Shown here: piece by piece, positions 1 to 6,873 of the stretch
Layout: every line of letters starts with the position of its first letter
How positions within the stretch are numbered: the first letter of the stretch is position 1
NCBI GenBank assembly: GCA_012800475.1
Contig: JAAZJF010000168.1
Coordinates: forward strand, 1-7,462
DNA: 7,462 bases
DNA from: Gammaproteobacteria bacterium
GTDB taxonomy: Bacteria; Pseudomonadota; Gammaproteobacteria; Pseudomonadales; Pseudomonadaceae
Reading direction: 5' to 3'
Notes under the pieces: model-generated
Database searches by the model: none
Seen by the model: only the letters and a program-made list of their open reading frames with translations
Told to the model about the DNA's origin: nothing
Program-made: the position numbers and the translations under genes

Positions 1-761
1 CTCAAGGACTCACCTTCACCGGGCTTCACTGCAAAACGCTCAGCCAAAAACGCATTAACTTGCGCAAACACATCACGTGCTAAAGCCTCTTGAGAGTCGG
101 CAGAACTGGCACCACTGTGCTGTTCCTCGCCCAGCCATACATGCCATTGCGCTTCAAACACCTCAGTGCCTAAAGCCTGCTGGACCAGCATCACCGCATC
201 CGCTGTATAGCGCTCGGCTGAGGCGCGTAACTTGTCGCTGTTGCGCAGCGGATCACTGCCAATTAACAGCTGATCGCTTAAATCCCCTAAAGGAAAACGT
301 GCAGGAATACCGGCATATTGCGCTGCAGTATGAATTTTTTGCGCATTGGACTGACCATCACTGATCAGGCGCATGCCATTGAGATCGTCAACCAACCACC
401 AGGCCAACAGCACAGGTCGGGCGCTGTCCCACACCGGTAGGCTCGCACTTTGCAAAGCAGCTTGCACGCTACTGGGATCAAAATTCACCACGAGGGTGTT
501 GCCTTCATAGCCATAACGGCTGATCAGTGCCTGCGGGTCCGCCATATAATCCGCTAATGCAGCATTCTCGCTCACCTCAGCTTGACCCGTTAAGCGCTGC
601 ACTAAAGCCACAAATGCCTGCTGTAAGCCCGCATCACGCACATCACTTTCTTGACTGGCCAGCTCCTCACGCACCTGATACACACCAGCAACAGGCTCAG
701 CATGACTACTCATCATCACCAAGGACATCAATACGGCAACCAAGCCTATAAAAAATCGCAT
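1..761 (-). CDS. DUF2066 domain-containing secreted protein, C-terminal part cut by window edge
   Basis: The frame is open from an ATG at 761 down to the left edge, giving 253 visible residues and no stop, so the C-terminus lies outside. Residues 1-21 look like a Sec signal peptide: Arg at position 2, a hydrophobic core, and SSHA before Glu22, with likely cleavage after Ala21. The mature protein therefore probably lies in the periplasm. An LPVW motif at 108-111 followed by RPVLLAWWLVDD at 115-126 is what I associate with DUF2066 proteins of gammaproteobacteria, which are usually about 350 residues long. No catalytic motif is visible and the family's function is unknown. The start is supported by a purine-rich AGAGAGAGAG (765-774) a few bases upstream. 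The gene follows the EamA transporter on the same strand after a 143-base gap, so it may have its own promoter. The family call is from memory of the motif. Confidence 0.8.
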   Translation of the reverse strand, partial: MRFFIGLVAVLMSLVMMSSHAEPVAGVYQVREELASQESDVRDAGLQQAFVALVQRLTGQAEVSENAALADYMADPQALISRYGYEGNTLVVNFDPSSVQAALQSASLPVWDSARPVLLAWWLVDDLNGMRLISDGQSNAQKIHTAAQYAGIPARFPLGDLSDQLLIGSDPLRNSDKLRASAERYTADAVMLVQQALGTEVFEAQWHVWLGEEQHSGASSADSQEALARDVFAQVNAFLAERFAVKPGEGESL

Positions 762-904
762 TTGCTCTCTCTCTAACGATTGAATCACGCCAAGCCACCT
801 ACCTTAAACAGCTGCCCACCACACCGCAACTGCTTATCGCCGGCTGCAGCTCTAGGGCGACGGTTTAACAGGCCACCTTGCATCCATAACCTATCTATTA
901 ACAC
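762..904. other. Intergenic region between the EamA transporter gene and the DUF2066 gene
   Basis: No coding potential is convincing in these 143 bases. On the minus strand they hold the end of the transporter transcript and the leader of the DUF2066 gene. Two inverted repeats are visible: a 10-bp imperfect hairpin at 806-835 (listed separately) and a TCGCC/GGCGA pair at 837-841 and 856-860 with a 14-base loop containing the palindrome GCTGCAGC. I found no -35/-10 pair good enough to call a promoter for the DUF2066 gene. Confidence 0.5.
806..835 (-). terminator. Imperfect hairpin after the EamA gene, possible weak terminator
   Basis: In minus-strand RNA, AAGCAGUUGC (835-826) can pair with GCAGCUGUUU (815-806) across a 10-base loop. 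This gives ten pairs, two of them G-U wobbles. Only a short U run follows (UUU then AAGG), so intrinsic termination would be weak. It lies about 70 bases past the transporter stop codon and about 45 bases before the DUF2066 start. It could equally be a leader structure or chance. In plus-strand RNA the wobble positions become mismatches, which favours the minus strand. Confidence 0.25.
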
Positions 905-1843
905 TTACAGACCACGCTTGGTCAGAATCGATCGCAACAGCTGCCAACGATTCACTAACAAAGCAAAAAATATCATGCTGCAGCCCAACCACTGCAGCAT
1001 CATTAAAGTTTCGCCAAACCATGCTGCTGCAAATAGTGCGACCCAAATGGGCTCCAAAATAAGCATGACCGCACCGCTGGTTTGTGTGGTTAAACTTTGT
1101 GCGTAGGTTTGCAGCCAAAAACGCGCTGCTGTACCCACTGAGGCACTGGCAACTAACCATCCCACTAATGTGGGCGACCATTGTACGGCACCTGCCTGCC
1201 AAGACTCAGTGACCATCGACACCAACAGCATCACAGTTCCCGCTGAAGTTAACGCAACAATGGTCAAAGCTAAAGGGTCAACAGCGGTCAACGGCACAGC
1301 CGCACGGTGCTTTGAGGCTAAACGGGTTGTAGCTGTTGCTGCACGGGTATTTAAGATAAAAAAACCCGCCAAAGCCAAGGCGGCAATCACATAAAAAACC
1401 TGACCCGAACTGATACTAAAGCCATGCGACAACGACAATAAGCCCACACCCATTAAGGCAAAAGGCAAGGCAACCCAAGTGCTGCGCGGCACTGGCTCAG
1501 CAAAACAGACGCGCGCCACAAAAGGCACGAGCAACGCACCCAGACTGATTAAAAATGCACCTTCACCCATGCTATCGCTGTGCGCCAACCCCAGCACCCA
1601 AAACAGCATGCCCACACCAAACACAAGCCCCACGCGTGCGCTGCGCAGCACATGCCCCATACTCAGCCGGCGCAATGCTTTATGCCCTAAACATGCCAGA
1701 AAAGCTGCAGCCAGCAAAAAGCGTAACCCCATAAACAATAAAGGCGGCATCAGCGCGATGGCTTCTTTAGAAAACATCCAACTGATGGCCGCGATTAAAG
1801 TCACTGCAATTAAGAGCACATCGGATTGAGTTTCACGTTTCAT
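905..1843 (-). CDS. EamA/DMT-superfamily inner-membrane transporter
   Basis: This 312-residue protein is of typical EamA length and consists almost entirely of hydrophobic segments. About ten membrane helices can be placed near residues 8-27, 33-53, 69-88, 96-114, 121-138, 147-166, 188-211, 223-242, 255-275 and 280-297. This is the two-times-five arrangement of drug/metabolite transporters. Family-like stretches are RFLLAAAF at 41-48 in the first half and LEPIWVALFAA at 263-273 in the second. A hydrophilic linker at about 167-187 separates the halves. These proteins export small metabolites or drugs, but nothing here identifies a substrate. The ATG at 1843 is chosen because the first helix begins at about residue 8 and the next Met (23) falls inside it. 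The Shine-Dalgarno is weak (AGAG about 8 bases upstream). It starts 43 bases after the zapE stop, so co-transcription with zapE is likely. Confidence 0.9.
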   Translation of the reverse strand: MKRETQSDVLLIAVTLIAAISWMFSKEAIALMPPLLFMGLRFLLAAAFLACLGHKALRRLSMGHVLRSARVGLVFGVGMLFWVLGLAHSDSMGEGAFLISLGALLVPFVARVCFAEPVPRSTWVALPFALMGVGLLSLSHGFSISSGQVFYVIAALALAGFFILNTRAATATTRLASKHRAAVPLTAVDPLALTIVALTSAGTVMLLVSMVTESWQAGAVQWSPTLVGWLVASASVGTAARFWLQTYAQSLTTQTSGAVMLILEPIWVALFAAAWFGETLMMLQWLGCSMIFFALLVNRWQLLRSILTKRGL

Positions 1844-1886
1844 TATATGTGCTCTAACGCAGTTGTAGGCTTACCACACAATAGCA

Positions 1887-2978
1887 CTAAGACTTGTGCG
1901 GTCGTGCTAAAAACTCATGGGATTGCATTTCTAACAAACGACTTAAGGTGCGCTGAAATTCAAACTGCAAACGATTGCCCACATATAAATCTTTCAGAGG
2001 GACCTGTGCAGAGATAATCAGCTTGATGCTGCGGTCATAAAACTCATCCACTAAGTTAATAAAGCGCCGCGCAACATCTTCATTACTGGTGTCCATTTGC
2101 TCAACATTGGACAAGATAATGGCGCTGTAGACTTTACCCAGCTCAATATAGTCATTTTGACTGCGCGGACCATCGCATAACGCACGAAAATCAAACCACG
2201 CCACATCATTACCCACTTTACGCGCCACAATGGTGCGATTTTCAACGGTGAGTGGCTCGTTTTCTAGAATTTTGCAGTTATCCAGCAATAGGCTGCGAAA
2301 GCTTTTATCCAGCTCCAATTCAACTTCAGGTGTTAACGGGTAGTGATACAGCTCAGCTTGTTCAAGTGCGCGCAGTCGATAATCAATACCGCTGTCCACA
2401 TTGACCACATCAGTGTGCTGCTTGAGCAGCGCAATGGCGGGTAAAAAACGAGCGCGCTGCAGACCATCTTTGTAGAGTCCGTCGGGCACAATATTCGAGG
2501 TTGCCACCAAGCTCACGCCATTTTTAAACAGCTCCTCAAGCAAGCCGGCCAAAATCATTGCATCAGTGATGTCGGTGACAAAAAACTCATCAAAACAAAT
2601 CACGCGCGCTTCTTTAGCAAAACGCTCAGCAACAATGACTAATGGGTTTTTTTCACCATCTAAGGTGCGCAACTCTTCATGTACACGCTTCATAAAGCGG
2701 TGAAAGTGGGTGCGCATTTTCTGCTCAAAAGGCAGAGCATCAAAAAACGTATCGACTAAATAGGTTTTCCCACGCCCTACACCACCCCAAAAGTACAAAC
2801 CTTTGATGGGTTGCGTCGATTTCTTGCCCAGCAAACGTCCAAACAATCCGCTGCTTGGAGCGCCAGCAACCAAATCATCATATAAACGCTGTAAGTGGCG
2901 TACGGCGTTTTCTTGTGCAGCATCGCGGAAAAATTCCGGGCGCTGTAAATCCTGTTGATAGCGTTCAAGTGGTGTCAT
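1887..2978 (-). CDS. zapE: Cell division protein ZapE (AFG1-like AAA+ ATPase)
   Basis: This 363-residue protein matches the AFG1/LACE1/ZapE family in length and motifs. The Walker A loop GGVGRGKT is at residues 65-72 with Lys71 and Thr72. Walker B is VICFDEF at 126-132 with Asp130 and Glu131. A sensor-1-like ATSN ends at Asn162. Arginines in QRARFLP (174-180) are candidate finger residues. The N-terminal TPLERYQ and the C-terminal FQRTLSRLLEM region are also family-like. In E. coli, ZapE is an ATPase that associates with the Z-ring and affects FtsZ polymer stability at constriction. It is cytosolic, acting at the membrane-proximal divisome. The ATG at 2978 fits the family N-terminus, but no good Shine-Dalgarno precedes it: the nearest GGG is about 12 bases away and inside a predicted hairpin. 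It follows lptG after 87 bases on the same strand and may be read from lptFG, from a local promoter, or both. Confidence 0.95.
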   Translation of the reverse strand: MTPLERYQQDLQRPEFFRDAAQENAVRHLQRLYDDLVAGAPSSGLFGRLLGKKSTQPIKGLYFWGGVGRGKTYLVDTFFDALPFEQKMRTHFHRFMKRVHEELRTLDGEKNPLVIVAERFAKEARVICFDEFFVTDITDAMILAGLLEELFKNGVSLVATSNIVPDGLYKDGLQRARFLPAIALLKQHTDVVNVDSGIDYRLRALEQAELYHYPLTPEVELELDKSFRSLLLDNCKILENEPLTVENRTIVARKVGNDVAWFDFRALCDGPRSQNDYIELGKVYSAIILSNVEQMDTSNEDVARRFINLVDEFYDRSIKLIISAQVPLKDLYVGNRLQFEFQRTLSRLLEMQSHEFLARPHKS

Positions 2979-2981
2979 GAT

Positions 2982-3017
2982 AAGTGTCGACCCGACAGAT
3001 AAAACGGGGCAACACTT
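2982..3017 (-). promoter_or_regulatory. Imperfect hairpin in the zapE leader, ending 3 bases before the start codon
   Basis: In minus-strand RNA, AAGUGUUG (3017-3010) pairs with CGACACUU (2989-2982), eight pairs with one U-G wobble. After one C/U mismatch, CCCG (3008-3005 region, read inward) pairs with CGGG (2994-2991) for four more pairs around a 10-base loop. The 3' arm ends just before AUC and the zapE AUG, and it contains the only Gs that could serve as a Shine-Dalgarno. No U run follows, so it does not look like a terminator. The pairing is read directly from the sequence; any role in translation is inferred. Confidence 0.4.
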
Positions 3018-3042
3018 TAACCACGCAGTCTACAATTGGCAA
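3014..3042 (-). promoter_or_regulatory. Candidate sigma-70 promoter for zapE
   Basis: On the minus strand, TTGCCA (3042-3037) matches five of six -35 consensus bases. It is separated by 17 bases from TAAAGT (3019-3014), which matches four of six -10 bases. Transcription would begin near 3007, about 30 bases before the zapE ATG and inside the loop-proximal part of the leader hairpin. It lies in the 87-base gap after lptG, where an internal promoter would be expected if zapE is expressed separately from lptFG. Confidence 0.4.
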
Positions 3043-3065
3043 TCATCCCAATTATATTTAAAATT

Positions 3066-4127
3066 TTAGCCCGCGCGGCGCAGCAGCCAAAAACCTAAAC
3101 CAGCACAGATTAGAGCGGGTAAAGCAACCGCCACAATGGGCGCAAAACCAAAGACTAAACTGGCCGGGCCCAATAAGTCTTGGGCGATGCGAAACACAAA
3201 ACCCACCACGACCCCAGTAAACACTCGCTGTCCTAATGTCACTGAGCGCAAGGGGCCAAAGACAAAAGATATCGCCAGCACAACTAAAGCGGCTGTAACC
3301 AAGGGCTGCAACACTTTGACCCAAAACGCCAACCAGTAACGATCCGCATTTAAGCCCTGCTCATTTAAATAATGCGCGTATTCCCATAAGCCTTGAATGG
3401 CTAAGGTGTCAGGCTCCATCACCACGGTATTAAGCAGTTGCGGGCTGAGTTCGACATCCCAACGCTCGCTGGACGCCTGTCGCACACTGCTACTGCGCTC
3501 TGCAAGCTCGGTGTACACCACATCTTCGAGCTGCCAATAACCATTTTGATACAAGGCTTGCTGAGCAAAACTGGAGCGCAACAAACGTTGTTCATCATCA
3601 AAGACATAGCGTGTCACGCCCACCAATTTACCACCGGGCTGGACCGCGTTCACATGAATATATTCATGACCTTGGCGGTGCCACAAACCATGCTTGGAGC
3701 TTTGTGCTTTACCCACAGACTGGGCTAACGCACGATTAGCTTGGGCCATACTTGAGGTCCAAGGAGCAACATATTCACCCACCAAAACACCCAATAACAT
3801 CAACACCAGCATCGGTTTCATCACGGCCCAAACAATGCGTCGAATCGACACACCAGCGGCGCGAATCACTGTCAACTCACTGTTACTGGCTAAAGTACCC
3901 AAACCCACCAAGCAGCCAATCAATGCCGCCATCGGTAACATATCGTAGATACGACGCGGCGCGGTCAGCACAACATAATGCGCTGCATTCCACACGGTAT
4001 ACGCGCCTTCTAGATCATTGAGTTCATCAATAAACGCAAAGAGTAAGGCCAAGCCAGTGATGATCCCCAGTACCGCCACAATAGCGACAAAGACACTGCT
4101 ACCAATATAACGATCAAGCCTACGCAT
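3066..4127 (-). CDS. lptG: LPS export ABC transporter permease LptG
   Basis: LptG is one of the two inner-membrane permeases of LptB2FG, which pulls lipopolysaccharide out of the inner membrane and passes it to LptC and the periplasmic bridge. The 353-residue product has the family layout: an N-terminal helix at about 10-33 after MRRLDRYIG, helices at about 62-80 and 98-120, a periplasmic beta-jellyroll region from about 130 to 260, then three C-terminal helices at about 268-290, 299-320 and 328-348. The conserved-looking SNSELTVIRAAGVS stretch (81-94) is the cytoplasmic coupling segment next to the ATPase. The frame extends upstream to an ATG at 4160 inside lptF, but I chose 4127. It gives the family N-terminus and has AGGAGG six bases upstream. 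The start lies inside the end of lptF with an 8-base overlap, so translation is probably coupled and gives balanced F and G subunits. Confidence 0.97.
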   Translation of the reverse strand: MRRLDRYIGSSVFVAIVAVLGIITGLALLFAFIDELNDLEGAYTVWNAAHYVVLTAPRRIYDMLPMAALIGCLVGLGTLASNSELTVIRAAGVSIRRIVWAVMKPMLVLMLLGVLVGEYVAPWTSSMAQANRALAQSVGKAQSSKHGLWHRQGHEYIHVNAVQPGGKLVGVTRYVFDDEQRLLRSSFAQQALYQNGYWQLEDVVYTELAERSSSVRQASSERWDVELSPQLLNTVVMEPDTLAIQGLWEYAHYLNEQGLNADRYWLAFWVKVLQPLVTAALVVLAISFVFGPLRSVTLGQRVFTGVVVGFVFRIAQDLLGPASLVFGFAPIVAVALPALICAGLGFWLLRRAG

Positions 4128-5244
4128 GACGGGCCTCCTGCTGAGCACGCAAACGCGCACGATACAAAGAGAGTGGCTGCCAATACATCAGCATTAAACC
4201 AATCAACAAAAACACGCCATGCACCGGCCATAAACCCACCGCGATGGGTAATGTGCCTTTATCCAAAGCACTGCGGGCAGCAACCAGTAAGGCGAGGTAC
4301 GCCATATACAATAAAATCGCCGGCAAGAGCTTTAGAAAACGGCCTTGACGTGGATTCACCCGCGATAGCGGCACCGCAATAAAAGTAACCACGAGCACCA
4401 AAATCGGAAAGGATAAACGCCACTGCAATTCAGACTGCATACGCACATCTGGATTGCCAATTAAGTCGGCTGTGGCCATGGTTTCACGCTCACCCATTTT
4501 CACTTCAACCACAGGCTTAGGTAAGAGCACCCCATAGGTATCGTAACGAACCACACGGTAATCTGCCTCACCCGGTGTGCCGTCATAGCGATAACCATCA
4601 TATAAAATCAAATAACGGCTGCCATCTTCTTGGATTTCTTGACGGCCCGTTTTGGCCACCAGCACGGTGATGGCCTCATCGGCCTCACTGTTTTGACGTG
4701 TATCGCGCTTTTCAGAAATAAAGACATTGCGCAGCTCATCGCGCCCGCTGGACAATTCCTGCGTATAAGTCACCCGTGAACCGCCACGCAAGGACTGAAA
4801 GCGCCCTGGCACCAAGGTATCAAACTCGGTTAAGGCATCTTGCTCGGTAAAAATACGTGCCACATTTTGCACACCTTGCGGAGCAATAGAGAAACTCAAC
4901 CACGCACACACCAGCGCCACAAATAAAGCAGGCACTAAAGTGTAGGACAATAAACGCTGCTCACTCATACCGGTGGCGGTCAATACCGTCATTTCACTTT
5001 CAAGGTACAAGCGCCCATATGCCAGCAAGATGCCTAAAAAGAGCCCCAAAGGTAAAATCAGCTGTAAAAAGCCCGGAATGCGGTAGCCCATAATCAGCAA
5101 CAGCACGCCAGGGTCCAGCATACCTTGAGCGGCTTGCGCCAGATATTTAATAAAACGACCGCTCATAATAATCACAAGCAGAACCGCACTAACGGCGCTA
5201 AAGGTCAGCAAGACTTCCCGCGAAAGGTAACGAAAAACTATCAA
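4120..5244 (-). CDS. lptF: LPS export ABC transporter permease LptF
   Basis: LptF is the partner permease of LptG in the LptB2FG lipopolysaccharide extractor of the inner membrane. The 374-residue protein begins MIVFRYLSREVLLT, a very familiar Pseudomonas LptF N-terminus. Membrane helices fall near residues 12-30, 50-76, 101-122, 276-293, 304-323 and 333-354. A periplasmic jellyroll domain (about 125-270) lies between the third and fourth. The coupling segment LESEMTVLTATGMS is at 81-94. The start codon is TTG at 5244 (read as Met). No ATG exists before residue 27, which is already inside the first helix, and GGAG sits seven bases upstream, so TTG is well supported. The gene ends with TAG eight bases into lptG. 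The ATPase gene lptB is not in the window, as is usual. Confidence 0.97.
   Translation of the reverse strand: MIVFRYLSREVLLTFSAVSAVLLVIIMSGRFIKYLAQAAQGMLDPGVLLLIMGYRIPGFLQLILPLGLFLGILLAYGRLYLESEMTVLTATGMSEQRLLSYTLVPALFVALVCAWLSFSIAPQGVQNVARIFTEQDALTEFDTLVPGRFQSLRGGSRVTYTQELSSGRDELRNVFISEKRDTRQNSEADEAITVLVAKTGRQEIQEDGSRYLILYDGYRYDGTPGEADYRVVRYDTYGVLLPKPVVEVKMGERETMATADLIGNPDVRMQSELQWRLSFPILVLVVTFIAVPLSRVNPRQGRFLKLLPAILLYMAYLALLVAARSALDKGTLPIAVGLWPVHGVFLLIGLMLMYWQPLSLYRARLRAQQEARHA
4134..4139 (-). promoter_or_regulatory. Shine-Dalgarno of lptG, decides the start at 4127
   Basis: On the minus strand AGGAGG lies six bases before the ATG at 4127, a near-ideal ribosome binding site. It sits within the last codons of lptF. 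It supports this start over the in-frame ATG at 4160. Confidence 0.85.
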
Positions 5245-5251
5245 GTAGAGG

Positions 5252-5255
5252 CTCC
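5252..5255 (-). promoter_or_regulatory. Shine-Dalgarno of lptF, supports the TTG start
   Basis: On the minus strand GGAG lies seven bases before the TTG at 5244. With no usable ATG nearby, this supports TTG as the true initiation codon. Confidence 0.7.
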
Positions 5256-5271
5256 AAGCTTGTCAAAACCG

Positions 5272-5299
5272 CCTATAGCGGCTCACACTAGTCACACAA
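5272..5299 (-). promoter_or_regulatory. Candidate promoter for lptFG
   Basis: On the minus strand TTGTGT (5299-5294) is followed after 16 bases by TATAGG (5277-5272). Transcription would start near 5265, leaving a leader of about 20 bases containing the lptF Shine-Dalgarno. The -10 element lies within a small inverted repeat (CCGC/GCGG, 5269-5281). Matches to consensus are modest: three of six at -35 and four of six at -10. Confidence 0.3.
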
Positions 5300-5338
5300 T
5301 TTATGGCAGTGTACACACACGCCGATGTAAACGATGAG

Positions 5339-5344
5339 TATTAT
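5339..5344 (+). promoter_or_regulatory. Candidate -10 element for pepA-holC
   Basis: TATTAT lies 38 bases upstream of the pepA ATG, a suitable distance. No good -35 is found 16-18 bases before it, where the sequence is CACACG-like. The promoter may depend on an activator, or the real one may be elsewhere in 5245-5338. Confidence 0.25.
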
Positions 5345-5368
5345 CCTGCATCTATCTATCTTTGTCTT

Positions 5369-5373
5369 GAGGA
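5369..5373 (+). promoter_or_regulatory. Shine-Dalgarno of pepA, decides the start at 5383
   Basis: GAGGA lies nine bases before the ATG at 5383 but only three bases before the upstream in-frame TTG at 5377. Normal spacing favours the ATG. Confidence 0.7.
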
Positions 5374-5382
5374 TCCTTGAGT

Positions 5383-6873
5383 ATGGACTTTTTAGTCAGT
5401 TCCAATGGTGTTGAATCACTGAACACCCATGCATTGGTATTAACCGTTAACGAACAATTAGAACTCGACAGCCAAGGCCAGCAGATTGACACACTGTGCA
5501 ATGGCGCCATCAGCGCTCACCTTAAAGCCGGTGACATTAAAGGTAAGCTGGGGCAAACCTTATTACTGCACAATTTAGCTCACCTGACTGCACAACGCGT
5601 ACTGTTAGTGGGCACGGGTAAAGAAGCTGAATTATCTGACCGCAGTACACGCAAATTGGTCAGTGCAATTTTAAATCAATTCAAAAGCCTATCCATCACC
5701 GATGCTGCCTTAGCTTTTGCTGACCTTAAATTCAAAGAGCGTGACGCTTACGCAGGCGCCCGTCTTGTCGCTGAATGCTTAGCCGATGGCCTGTATGTGT
5801 TTGATCAGTTCAAAAGCGAAAAAGCACCCGCAAGCACCTTAGCTAAGATCACTTTTATCTGTACCGAATCTCAGCAGGAAGCCGTTGAGAAAGCCTGTCA
5901 GCATGGTCAAGCCATCGCCTTAGGTATGGCCTTTACCCGCGACTTGGGCAATATGCCACCCAACATTTGCAACCCGCGTTACTTGGCACAACAAGCGCTG
6001 GAGCTGAGCGAACAACACAGCAATTTAAAGGTTGATGTGCTGGAAGAAGAAGAGCTTAAAGAGCTCGGAGCCGGCGCTTTACTGGCCGTTGCCCAAGGCA
6101 GTGACCAACCTGCGCGTATGATTGTGATGCACTACCAAGGTGCTGACGATGCAACTAAGCAGCCCTATGTGCTCGTCGGTAAAGGCATTACCTTTGATAC
6201 GGGCGGCATCAGCCTCAAGCCGGGCGCCGGCATGGATGAAATGAAATACGATATGGGTGGCGCGGCCAGTGTATTAGGTGCATTTAAAACACTCACCGCA
6301 TTGCAACTGCCCATTAACGTGATTGGCGTGTTGACCTGTGCTGAAAACATGCCCAGCGGTGGCGCAACCCGTCCAGGTGATATTGTCACCACCATGAGCG
6401 GCCAAACCGTTGAGATCCTTAACACGGACGCTGAAGGCCGTTTAGTACTGTGTGACGCCCTCACCTACGTTAAGCGTTTTAACCCGCAAGCTGTGGTCAA
6501 CGTTGCTACTTTAACCGGCGCATGCATTGTCGCGCTGGGCAGCAGCACCAGTGGTTTAATGGGCAACAACCCTGAGCTTGTGCAAAGCTTACTCAGCGCC
6601 GGCAAGCAAGCCAGTGATGTGGCGTGGGAATTGCCATTATTTGATGAGTACCAAGATTTGCTCGACAGCCCTTTTGCCGATATGGCTAATATTGGCGGCC
6701 CTAAAGCTGGCTCCATTACTGCAGGCTGCTTCTTATCGCGCTTTACCGAAGACTACCCATGGGCGCACTTGGATATCGCCGGTACCGCTTGGATCAGTGG
6801 CGGTAAAGACAAAGGTGCTACCGGACGTCCGGTGCCTTTACTGACTCAATACCTGCTGGACCGCGCGCAGTGA
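5383..6873 (+). CDS. pepA: Leucyl (cytosol) aminopeptidase PepA, M17 family
   Basis: PepA removes N-terminal amino acids, preferring Leu, from peptides in the cytosol, as a hexamer with two divalent metals per active site. The 496-residue product is the usual length. An N-terminal domain (about 1-165) precedes the catalytic domain, which opens near GNMPPN (189-194). Expected catalytic and metal residues are all present: Lys267, Asp272, Lys279, Asp290, Asp349, Glu351 and Arg353. They lie three positions below the E. coli numbers I recall, and the M17 signature NTDAEGRL is at 347-354. The frame extends to a TTG at 5377, but the ATG at 5383 has the better-spaced Shine-Dalgarno. Residue 292 is Gly where E. 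coli PepA has Cys (KYDMGG versus KYDMCG), a form I recall in other M17 enzymes, so activity should be intact. In E. coli PepA also binds DNA, in carAB regulation and Xer recombination; whether this one does is unknown. Its stop overlaps the holC start. Confidence 0.98.
   Translation: MDFLVSSNGVESLNTHALVLTVNEQLELDSQGQQIDTLCNGAISAHLKAGDIKGKLGQTLLLHNLAHLTAQRVLLVGTGKEAELSDRSTRKLVSAILNQFKSLSITDAALAFADLKFKERDAYAGARLVAECLADGLYVFDQFKSEKAPASTLAKITFICTESQQEAVEKACQHGQAIALGMAFTRDLGNMPPNICNPRYLAQQALELSEQHSNLKVDVLEEEELKELGAGALLAVAQGSDQPARMIVMHYQGADDATKQPYVLVGKGITFDTGGISLKPGAGMDEMKYDMGGAASVLGAFKTLTALQLPINVIGVLTCAENMPSGGATRPGDIVTTMSGQTVEILNTDAEGRLVLCDALTYVKRFNPQAVVNVATLTGACIVALGSSTSGLMGNNPELVQSLLSAGKQASDVAWELPLFDEYQDLLDSPFADMANIGGPKAGSITAGCFLSRFTEDYPWAHLDIAGTAWISGGKDKGATGRPVPLLTQYLLDRAQ

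Noticed and set aside
1842..1847. Perfect TATAAT on the minus strand overlapping the EamA gene start codon
   Set aside because: No matching -35 lies 16-18 bases upstream, and transcription from it would begin inside the coding region and lose the first helix. Probably chance.
905..2017. Plus-strand open frames opposite the EamA and zapE genes (for example 1479-1829 and 1826-2017)
   Set aside because: They are antisense to well-supported family members, have no family resemblance, and show the low-complexity composition expected of shadows.
3034..3053. AATTGG/CCAATT inverted repeat after lptG as a terminator
   Set aside because: The stem is only six AT-rich pairs with an eight-base loop and no U run, and it overlaps the candidate zapE promoter.
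4128..4160. Upstream ATG extension of lptG at 4160
   Set aside because: It adds 11 residues with no family match and ignores the strong AGGAGG placed for the ATG at 4127.
5377..5382. TTG at 5377 as the pepA start
   Set aside because: It lies only three bases after the Shine-Dalgarno, while the ATG two codons later has normal spacing.
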